A stretch of 23,327 bases of DNA from PSLL01 sp964389705 (GTDB taxonomy: Bacteria > Desulfobacterota_D > UBA1144 > Nemesobacterales > CSP1-2), in assembly GCA_964389705.1 (NCBI GenBank), contig CAYMEO010000043.1, positions 1-23,327 on the forward strand, read 5' to 3'. The position numbers and the translations under genes are program-made. The notes under the pieces were generated by a model, which was not told the DNA's origin, did not search any database, and was given only the letters and a program-made list of their open reading frames with translations. Below, piece after piece: positions 7,972-14,161 of the stretch (position 1 is its first letter; every line of letters starts with the position of its first letter).

Positions 7972-9201
7972 TCAGCCTCCCTTCTCACTTTTAGAATGGG
8001 GGATTAAATCTGGATTTAGGACCTCTGATTCCGGACTTAAGAGATCATGATTCATAGTTATGTTCTTCCTCTGTGGATCAACTACTACCCCTGGCCGTGC
8101 GCGCTGCACCCCACTTACTATCACCCAATCCTCAGGCTTTATCCCTTCTCTAATGATCCGCAGACCACCTGCACTCGGCCCTAATTTAACGCCGCGCTGT
8201 TTCACTATATTCTTGTCATCTACCACAAAGACATATTTCTGTGATTGGTCGCTTACAATAGCCTCATCAGGAATCAAAATCGCCTTGTATTTACCACTAC
8301 CTGGTATTCGAATGCGGGCAAATAGCCCCGGTGTTAGGGTAAGGTCAGGATTTGGGAAGACAGCTCTTCCCGTTATCGTCCCTGTATTTGGATCAAGCCG
8401 ATTATCCACGAAATCTATATAGCCCTTATGGGGAAATCCCATTTCATCTACCAAAGCGAGGTAAGCAGGGTTTCTCACTTCTCTTGAGCTGGGGCGCCTA
8501 CCTTCACGCGCAAGTCGAGTGTATTTAAGAAAGGACTGCTCATCAGCCTCGGCATAGCAATAGATGGGGTCAAGGGAAACAATAGTGGTAAGCAGCGTGC
8601 CGCCTGTCCCGCCGTTGATAAGATTGCCCTCTGTAACGAGCTTACGGCTAATACGTCCGCTAATGGGCGCCGTGACACGAGTAAATTCCACATTTAGCCT
8701 TGCAGCTTGGACTGCAGCCTCCGATTGTTCAACTGTGGCCAGAGCCACGCGTTCGTCTGAGGCTCTGGTATCGGCCTCTTCCTCAGAAATGGCATGTGCA
8801 CTGAGGAGCTTCTTTGCCCTTGCCAGATTGTTTTTGGCTAGCTCCAGACGAGCCTTAGCCAGCTTTAGTTCTGCCTCAGCTCGGTCCAGTTCTGCCTGAT
8901 ATGGACGAGGGTCTATTACAAAGAGCAAATCACCTTTCTTTACAATCGCACCCTCCTTAAAATGAACCGATTGCAAATAACCACTGACCCGTGCCCTTAC
9001 CTCCACTGAATCAACTGCCTCAAGGCGCCCAATATATTCATCCCACTCGATAAGCTCTCGCACGACAGGCTGACCCACTGTCACCTTTGGAGGTGGTGGG
9101 GCCACAGGGACCTGCCGCCTATTGCAACTTATTAGTAGTAAGGTCAGCCCTGTAAGGGTAAATAGTAACGAACTGTTGAACAAAGTATTCTTGTTTATCA
9201 T
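7972..9201 (-). CDS. RND periplasmic adaptor lipoprotein (AcrA/MexA family)
   Basis: This membrane fusion protein bridges the pump and the outer-membrane channel. The 409-residue protein has a lipoprotein signal with lipobox LISC, lipid-modified at C26, then a proline-rich linker (VAPPPPKV). A split lipoyl domain occupies about 65-98 (VEVRARVSGYLQSV ... GDLLFVIDPRP) and 174-200 (TRVTAPISGRISR). It flanks an alpha-hairpin coiled coil (about 100-172) rich in Ala, Glu, Leu and Lys. Beta-barrel and membrane-proximal domains follow. GAGG lies nine bases before the ATG. It is the first gene of the efflux operon; the order adaptor, pump, channel and the spacing are typical. No promoter was convincing in the 108 bp upstream. 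Confidence 0.93.
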   Translation of the reverse strand: MINKNTLFNSSLLFTLTGLTLLLISCNRRQVPVAPPPPKVTVGQPVVRELIEWDEYIGRLEAVDSVEVRARVSGYLQSVHFKEGAIVKKGDLLFVIDPRPYQAELDRAEAELKLAKARLELAKNNLARAKKLLSAHAISEEEADTRASDERVALATVEQSEAAVQAARLNVEFTRVTAPISGRISRKLVTEGNLINGGTGGTLLTTIVSLDPIYCYAEADEQSFLKYTRLAREGRRPSSREVRNPAYLALVDEMGFPHKGYIDFVDNRLDPNTGTITGRAVFPNPDLTLTPGLFARIRIPGSGKYKAILIPDEAIVSDQSQKYVFVVDDKNIVKQRGVKLGPSAGGLRIIREGIKPEDWVIVSGVQRARPGVVVDPQRKNITMNHDLLSPESEVLNPDLIPHSKSEKGG

Positions 9202-9309
9202 ATCGCTTGGCCTCTAATCACCTGTTTTCATTTTAAATCTTGCTTCTCAGTGGATTTACTTCCACCTCTAACCCTTAAAAAATTGCGTCTGTAGGCAGCG
9301 GGATTCTTT

Positions 9310-10212
9310 TTAGAATTTGGTTACGACTGGAATCACATCACGACCGATAATTTCGATTGGTGTGATTTTATAGTCGTTGGGCATACTAAAAATAAAGTGC
9401 TGTATACCCATGTCTGCCAGTGTGCGGCACATAGCGATTACATCAGACACCGACATACCACCAGCCCCCAGATTGACCATACCCAAGGCAGTGCGCTCAA
9501 TCTCATCGTAAGGTCGACCAACATCCTCACAATGGCGCTTCAGCACATCGAGCTTCCTGACTATCTCATCCTTACTAGTAAAAGGGGGAGCGTAAAGATT
9601 ACAGGCATCGGCATACTTGGCGACGAGTCGCAGGGTCTTCTTTTCACCCCAACCACCGACCAAGATAGGCGGATGGGGTTTTGAAATTGGAGATGGACTG
9701 TTAATTGGCTCAGCGAGTTGATAGTATTTGCCATTATATGGCCTAACCCCACCCGAATCTGACCACACCTGCTTTGCAATCTGCAGTGTTTCCTCTAAAC
9801 GTTCAAGGCGTTCCTTTAAAGGCGGAAAAGGTAGGCCCAGCCCAATTGCCTCTCGTTCGTACCAGGCCGCGCCAATCCCTAGGTAGGCGCGTCCACCTGA
9901 GATTACATCCAGGCTTGAGACAATCTTTATCAGGTGACCAGGATGGCGATAAACTACACCAGTTACCATTGTACCCAAACGGGCGCGCCTGGTGACTGCA
10001 GACAGATAGCCAAGCGCAGTATAGCTATCCAGCATGGGATCTTTTGGTGATAGACCAAATTGCGCCATATCTAATTGGAAGAAGTGATCCATCAGCCATA
10101 TGCTGTCAAAACCGACCTCATCGGCCGTTTTACCAATCTCAGCCAACCTTTTGCCAATATTGTCTGGGCTACCCGGCCAGTTGAAACGCACGATTTGTAA
10201 TCCAATTTTCAT
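9310..10212 (-). CDS. Luciferase-like (LLM class) oxidoreductase, probably F420-dependent
   Basis: This is a TIM-barrel flavin or F420 oxidoreductase of unknown substrate. The 300-residue protein shows family features: an N-terminal MKIGLQI strand, FDSIWLMDHF (about 36-45), and the ATGVVYRHPG-like segment here as TGVVYRHPGHLIKIVSSLDVIS. GGRAYLGIGAAWYEREA follows, then PPILVGGWGEKKTLRLVAKYADACN. The GIGAAWYE and ILVGGWGEK blocks are typical of the subgroup usually annotated as F420-dependent. Whether the cell makes F420 cannot be seen here, and FMN is the alternative. AAGGAGG lies seven bases before the ATG. It is 39 bp downstream of the phosphoesterase gene and 108 bp before the efflux operon. 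Confidence 0.85.
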   Translation of the reverse strand: MKIGLQIVRFNWPGSPDNIGKRLAEIGKTADEVGFDSIWLMDHFFQLDMAQFGLSPKDPMLDSYTALGYLSAVTRRARLGTMVTGVVYRHPGHLIKIVSSLDVISGGRAYLGIGAAWYEREAIGLGLPFPPLKERLERLEETLQIAKQVWSDSGGVRPYNGKYYQLAEPINSPSPISKPHPPILVGGWGEKKTLRLVAKYADACNLYAPPFTSKDEIVRKLDVLKRHCEDVGRPYDEIERTALGMVNLGAGGMSVSDVIAMCRTLADMGIQHFIFSMPNDYKITPIEIIGRDVIPVVTKF

Positions 10213-10251
10213 AACGCGCCTCCTTGCTTTTTATTGTGCACCTTAAGGCTA

Positions 10252-11502
10252 TTAGCCTGACCTCAGGGTTAACAGCGTAATCTCCGGCGGGACTCCCAAA
10301 CGTACCGGAACCCCAATGGTTCCCAATCCTCGATTTACATACAAGTATGCCTGCTTTGTACCGTCACCCACTGGCAGGGTATACAGCCCAGCAACAAACC
10401 TAGTGATAAACCGTGCCGGGCTCCATCTGTGGTCGAGGATTTCCACCTGTATCTGCCCACCATGGGTGTGACCCGCTAGGCTCAACTCGATGCCTAACTC
10501 AGCGGCGCGATAAAAGCTATTCGGATTATGCGATAGGAGAACATTCGGCACATCGCGCCGTACCAGCGATTCAATCTCCGTTAGCATGGGCGGAAGCCCA
10601 CTTTCAAATAGGCGCTCCCTTTGGTAGTCAACGCCGATGAGATTAATCTCTCCCCCACGCCACCGCAGCGACACACTCTCTTGGCGCAGCAGATGCATAC
10701 CGTATCTCTGGAATAGCTCCTGTGCCCTCTCCTCGGCGTCTGCGTATATCTCGTGATTGCCATTACACCCCCACACCCCCAAGGGTGCCCTTAGCCGACT
10801 TAACTCGGCTATGCACGCCTCTAGTGGATCGTGTTCATCTGTGATGAAATCTCCGGTTACAAATGCAACATGCGCCCCAAGCCCGTTGGCCATATCTACA
10901 GCACGCCTCACCTCGTCACGAGGCATAAAGTCTCCGATGTGTATGTCGCTGAGATGCACAATCTTAAATCCGTCCAGCGCTGATGGTAGGTTCGATATAG
11001 GAACTTCAACACGGCGCACGGTATATCGCAGCCTCTCCTTTGCATAGCCATACACAGCTGCGACAATCGGAACCGCACCGGCAATTACGGCGGCATAACG
11101 GAAGAATGATCGCCGCGTCGTGTCCACCGCCACACTATCCTTGACACCGGATCGAGGAGCCATCACCCTACCCCAGATATATTCCACTGAATGGACTAGC
11201 TTCACCAACAAAAATGCAAAGAATGAAGGGAGCAACCAGAGATGTGCCACTGTGGCCATCCAGAGCCACAGTCCTTGATACGGAATGAAGTGCCCGAAAA
11301 TCCGGTCTACAAGCACGACAATCAGCCATATGGCAGCGAGAACCAGCAGAATTCTAAGGATACGGTTCCATCTCGGTGAACGAATCTGCCGAATGGCATG
11401 CCATCCGGTGCGGAACCAGAAGACCTGAGTTGGAAGTAATAGTCCGAGCACCGTAATGAGGAATATCACTCGAAATACACTCAATTCAAACCTGGACTCC
11501 AA
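10252..11502 (-). CDS. Membrane-anchored calcineurin-like metallophosphoesterase
   Basis: This is a two-metal phosphoesterase of the YkuE/YaeI type, possibly acting on a lipid or envelope phosphate; the substrate is unknown. The 416-residue protein has about four hydrophobic segments (11-30, 50-67, 78-100, 136-152). The catalytic domain carries the full metal-ligand set: D186 and H188 (SDIH), D218 (GDF), N249-H250 (GNHE), H325 (SHNP), H345 and H347 (GHTH). RR at 130-131 in TTRRSFFRYA, followed by a hydrophobic run, resembles a twin-arginine signal placed after the first membrane segments. The start is TTG, supported by AAGGAG eight bases upstream. The gene runs into the luciferase-like gene with a 39-bp gap. 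Confidence 0.87.
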   Translation of the reverse strand: MESRFELSVFRVIFLITVLGLLLPTQVFWFRTGWHAIRQIRSPRWNRILRILLVLAAIWLIVVLVDRIFGHFIPYQGLWLWMATVAHLWLLPSFFAFLLVKLVHSVEYIWGRVMAPRSGVKDSVAVDTTRRSFFRYAAVIAGAVPIVAAVYGYAKERLRYTVRRVEVPISNLPSALDGFKIVHLSDIHIGDFMPRDEVRRAVDMANGLGAHVAFVTGDFITDEHDPLEACIAELSRLRAPLGVWGCNGNHEIYADAEERAQELFQRYGMHLLRQESVSLRWRGGEINLIGVDYQRERLFESGLPPMLTEIESLVRRDVPNVLLSHNPNSFYRAAELGIELSLAGHTHGGQIQVEILDHRWSPARFITRFVAGLYTLPVGDGTKQAYLYVNRGLGTIGVPVRLGVPPEITLLTLRSG

Positions 11503-11868
11503 TCAATTAACTCCTTCTTTCTATCTTGTTGTACCCAACCCTATTCGTTTCAAAGGGCATTGTCTCATATTAATAGGTAACCTTCTTTTTTCGCTTTCAA
11601 CTATGTATAGTTTACAACCGGTTGCTTCTAATTCGGCAAGCCTTCTTCTCAATAACTCTATGTCAGTGTGACAAAGGCTCTTTCATTTTCGTCAAGTGCA
11701 CTATTATTGGTGTACCAAATGCTCAAGCTGAGCCCTGAACCTGGGATTCAGCGAATGAATAGATATATGTGGCCATACAAAAACCTCGTCTTCCATCTTT
11801 TCCAAATACTTTGTCATCTTTTCATCCCTTCGATTAGTGAGTTGCCGAAATCGAACTGTGGAGCGTCA
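11503..11868 (-). other. 366-bp gap with possible decayed coding remnants
   Basis: No intact gene is visible between the sigma factor and the phosphoesterase. On the minus strand there are broken coding-like pieces in different frames. One is an ATG-started run (MTKYLEKMEDEVFVWPHIS..., 37 residues, ends in two stops near 11700). Another contains LDENERAFVTLT. A third runs IELLRRRLAELEATGC to YIVESEKRR. The last two join smoothly across a frameshift near 11665, which suggests a decayed gene. This is the place where an ECF sigma factor's anti-sigma gene would normally lie, but I see no zinc-binding HxxxCxxC motif, so the original identity is unknown. Confidence 0.3.
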
Positions 11869-12678
11869 TTATCTTTTTTGGGCTATTATATTTGGAGCTA
11901 CTTCCCTATTTGGATACAAATCCAAATAGGGAAGATGCGAGTTATTTTTCCTATTCCCAGAAAAATAATCCGAAAGTCTATCCCTAAGATATAGCCTTGC
12001 CCTGTGAATCCTAGACTTAACAGCGCTAACAGAAAGTCCTAATACCTTCGCAGTCTCATAATCTGTAAGCCCCTCTATGTCTCTTAGATGAAAAACAGTT
12101 CTGTATGACACCGGAAGCTCATTTACTGCCTTTTCAATCATCTCCATCTCTTCTCTATTGAGGAGCACCTCATCGGGTCTGTTACTCCAGTCCTTTATTT
12201 CAATCCCCTTAAGTGTCCCATTTTCGTCATATGGAGCATAGTTCTCAAGGGTAACTTCATTTCTATATTTCTTTTTTTCAGTTCTAAGGCGCATGAAACT
12301 AGCATTTGATGCGACTCTATAGAGCCAGGTTGAAAATTTAGACTTCTCATGGAATGTATTGAGCTTCTCAATAAGAATGATAAATACCTCTTGTAAGACA
12401 TCTTCTGCATCACTGGGATTACGAGTAATCCTCAATGCAGTCCTATAGACCTTATCTCCATAACGATTTACAATCTCGTTAAAAGCCTCTTCATTATGGT
12501 TTTCTACAAAGCTCTTGATCAGTTCTCCATCAGATAAACTTTTATAGCTCAATACTCTATTACTACTTGAATGCCCCACCGTATGCATATCGGCTGATCT
12601 ATTTCCCATTGAGTAAAAGAGCCGAGATCGATCCCCAATCGCCAATCTTTCAACGCTACCTATAACTGATTTATACAT
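11869..12678 (-). CDS. ECF-type RNA polymerase sigma factor
   Basis: This sigma-70-family factor directs RNA polymerase to a specialised promoter set. Region 2 covers about residues 52-132 (EEAFNEIVNRYGDKVYRTALRIT, then the core-binding DAEDVLQEVFI at 90-100 and FSTWLYRVASNASFMRLR). Region 4 covers about 180-238 (ELPVSYRTVFHLRDIEGL, then the helix-turn-helix YETAKVLGLSVSAVKSRIHRAR). Region 3 is absent, as expected for ECF types. At 269 residues it is longer than usual: about 45 extra N-terminal residues and a 30-residue tail after region 4. The tail is partly encoded by a perfect hairpin (11901-11934). The ATG has AAAGGAGG six bases upstream. No anti-sigma gene follows. Confidence 0.9.
   Translation of the reverse strand: MYKSVIGSVERLAIGDRSRLFYSMGNRSADMHTVGHSSSNRVLSYKSLSDGELIKSFVENHNEEAFNEIVNRYGDKVYRTALRITRNPSDAEDVLQEVFIILIEKLNTFHEKSKFSTWLYRVASNASFMRLRTEKKKYRNEVTLENYAPYDENGTLKGIEIKDWSNRPDEVLLNREEMEMIEKAVNELPVSYRTVFHLRDIEGLTDYETAKVLGLSVSAVKSRIHRARLYLRDRLSDYFSGNRKNNSHLPYLDLYPNREVAPNIIAQKR
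11901..11934. repeat. Perfect 15-bp inverted repeat inside the sigma gene
   Basis: CTTCCCTATTTGGAT and its exact reverse complement are separated by ACAA. The structure lies in the last codons of the sigma gene (about residues 248-259). On the minus strand it is not followed by a T run; on the plus strand TTTTT comes about ten bases later. It could be an attenuator, an mRNA-stabilising stem or a small mobile palindrome. Confidence 0.75.
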
Positions 12679-12720
12679 TTATAACCTCCTTTGTTAAGTT
12701 CAAATCTGTATCATTCAGTA

Positions 12721-12749
12721 TCTAGATTATTCAATAATGAACATCTAGA
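12721..12749. promoter_or_regulatory. Nested dyad upstream of the sigma gene, possible operator
   Basis: TCTAGAT and ATCTAGA bracket an inner TTCA-ATAA-TGAA palindrome, giving a nearly complete 29-bp dyad between marR and the sigma gene. A MarR dimer or another regulator could bind it. Reading the minus strand, GGAAC (12768-12772) over the marR stop codon lies 18 bases before TCTAGA (12744-12749), which loosely resembles an ECF promoter and might mean autoregulation. Both readings are inference. Confidence 0.35.
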
Positions 12750-12764
12750 ACAAAAAATTCCCTT

Positions 12765-13217
12765 TTAGTTCCTATTAAACCTATCTAATAAGCGATTAAG
12801 GAGCTCTATTTCTTCTTTACTAAAAGATTTGAGTAACTCTTTTGCCACCGCCATCAATGCCTCACCCCCAATCTCATAACGATGCCGCCCCTTATCTGTA
12901 ATCACAGCAAGGACACTACGGCGATCTTCGGGATCATCTCTACGCTCGACAAGACCGTCTGTCTCAAGGCGATCAACAAGTTGTGTAACATTAGATTTAA
13001 CACATGCAAGCTGCCCAGCAAGACGGGTGAGTGGCATAGGCTCACTGGCCTTCATCAGGCGATCGAGAACCGCAAATTTAGAAAGGGAAAGACCCGTATC
13101 TTCCAGTGCAGCCTCAAGCCGTGCCTCTATAAGAGAAGCGGTATACATGAGTCTCTTTAGTACAAACGCGTTCTCTTCGTCCTCTTTTTCACATTCTCTA
13201 CCACAATATTCGTTCAT
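12765..13217 (-). CDS. MarR-family transcriptional regulator
   Basis: This is a dimeric winged-helix regulator, probably a ligand-responsive repressor. From the chosen start it has 150 residues. A dimerisation helix (about 16-38) is followed by LSKFAVLDRLMKA and then the recognition helix region LTRLAGQLACVKSNVTQLVDRLETDGLVERR. The wing is DDPEDRRSVLAVITDKGR and the C-terminal helix FSKEEIELLNRLLDRF. An in-frame ATG at 13292 would add 25 residues, but it lies upstream of a consensus promoter and has no ribosome binding site. The ATG at 13217 falls where transcription should begin, so translation is probably leaderless. MarR proteins often control efflux pumps, but the pump operon here is about 3.5 kb downstream past other genes. 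Confidence 0.87.
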   Translation of the reverse strand: MNEYCGRECEKEDEENAFVLKRLMYTASLIEARLEAALEDTGLSLSKFAVLDRLMKASEPMPLTRLAGQLACVKSNVTQLVDRLETDGLVERRDDPEDRRSVLAVITDKGRHRYEIGGEALMAVAKELLKSFSKEEIELLNRLLDRFNRN

Positions 13218-13223
13218 GTCTGA

Positions 13224-13252
13224 ATTATATCCTAATGAACTAATATTGTCAA
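13224..13252 (-). promoter_or_regulatory. Consensus sigma-70-type promoter of marR with overlapping dyad
   Basis: On the minus strand a perfect TTGACA (13247-13252) and a perfect TATAAT (13224-13229) are separated by exactly 17 bases. Six bases separate the -10 from the ATG at 13217, so the first transcribed base should be at or next to the A of the start codon. The imperfect dyad TAGTATT-TGAC-AATATTA (13241-13258) overlaps the -35 and is a plausible site for MarR autorepression. Confidence 0.7.
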
Positions 13253-13258
13253 ATACTA

Positions 13259-13667
13259 TTTTTCTATCAAATTCAGAATTAATCCATAACATATGTCTAC
13301 CGGTAAGACAGGTGGACTACTCGGTTTTAATTCCCCTCTATTGGATAGGTCGCGAACAAGAACACCGATTATGTCTTATTTCAAATGAAAATGGTTATGA
13401 ATAAAAACCACAGGAAAAAAGAGTGAAAGCAGTATAAATTGGAGATGACATCAAGCCTTCCCCGGCACCCACGTTGAACATGATAAGTCAGGCTCTCTCA
13501 TTGACATTGAGATATTTAGAGCCTTAAGGCTGCATATATCAACTACTGTGATCGCCCCTAAATACACACTGGAATAATATACATCAATACCCCCTTGTAA
13601 GTAGTCTTGACATGGAGTTACTTTTTACAGGCAGGACTAAAAATAAATGTTGGTGAGGTATATCGCC
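13259..13667. other. Intergenic region upstream of the 13668 gene
   Basis: I see no gene in this stretch. It has small dyads, for example GTCTACCGGTAAGAC (13295-13309), GGCTCT/AGAGCC (13491-13523) enclosing CTCA/TGAG, and AGCCTTAAGGCT (13520-13531). A perfect TTGACA occurs on the plus strand at 13607-13612, but no good -10 lies 16-18 bases beyond it. The promoter of the downstream gene therefore remains unplaced. Confidence 0.4.
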
Positions 13668-14120
13668 ATGAAAAGAGTAATTTCAGTACTAACAGTTGTG
13701 TTTCTAATAGGAACTGTGGGAGCAGAGGCATTTGATTTTGTAAGTATAGGACCGTCCAGATATGCATTTACACTGCAGACACCCTCTATCGGAATAGAGG
13801 GTTTACAACTTCTTATGATACCCCCGAGGAATAAGGCATATAAAGGACACATTCATATTACAGTAGTTAATGGAGGGTTAGGGCTAAGCGGTAACGGTGG
13901 TGGGGGTGGAAACCTTAGCGGTGTGAACATAACTATAAAAGATACAGATGGACATACGCTCGCCTCAGGAACAAACCTTAGGGTCAATGATTCAGTCGAG
14001 CTGAATTTCAATGCCCCTCGCGCGGATGGAAATGTACCTCTCGGAGGTGGAAAGGGGGTAATGGTGGATATATCTGGCAATTCCACAGTCTATATACTCT
14101 TAGATGCAGGCCTCATTTAA
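13668..14120 (+). CDS. Exported glycine-rich hypothetical protein
   Basis: The family is not recognised. The 150-residue protein has a Sec signal peptide (MKRVISVLTVVFLIGTVGAEA), with likely cleavage before FDF at 22. The mature part looks beta-rich, with alternating hydrophobic residues, a flexible glycine loop (VNGGLGLSGNGGGGGNLSG, about 67-85), and a second short GGGKG loop at 127-130. There are no cysteines. The ATG at 13668 is preferred because GTGAGG lies nine bases before it and it begins the signal peptide. An ATG seven codons earlier would put LVRYIA before the positive charge. It stands alone on the plus strand and converges on the ETF-QO gene with 41 bp between, where no clear terminator is visible. 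Confidence 0.7.
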   Translation: MKRVISVLTVVFLIGTVGAEAFDFVSIGPSRYAFTLQTPSIGIEGLQLLMIPPRNKAYKGHIHITVVNGGLGLSGNGGGGGNLSGVNITIKDTDGHTLASGTNLRVNDSVELNFNAPRADGNVPLGGGKGVMVDISGNSTVYILLDAGLI

Positions 14121-14161
14121 GCAAGGTTAAGAATAACAGAGGTTCTAAGTATGCTACTAAA

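Noticed and set aside
7968..7988. GTG start seven codons upstream for the RND pump
   Set aside because: It would overlap the adaptor gene, and the ATG at 7967 has a better-placed GGGAGG and the standard MRFSRFFIDRP beginning.
11668..11994. 108-codon plus-strand open frame running from the gap into the end of the sigma gene
   Set aside because: It overlaps the clear sigma gene antisense and its own hairpin, has no ribosome binding site, and its Ile-rich end is the complement of the sigma tail.
11503..13217. MarR, ECF sigma and efflux genes as one new regulatory system
   Set aside because: They are co-oriented, but a decayed gap, a phosphoesterase and an oxidoreductase gene lie between the regulators and the pump, and no shared operator was found.
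13491..13531. Overlapping small dyads as a riboswitch or terminator
   Set aside because: Stems are only 4-6 bp, no T tract follows and no known riboswitch core is visible. Such dyads are expected by chance in AT-rich gaps.
13607..13612. Plus-strand TTGACA as the promoter of the 13668 gene
   Set aside because: No acceptable -10 lies 16-18 bases downstream; the nearest AT-rich box is about 24 bases away.
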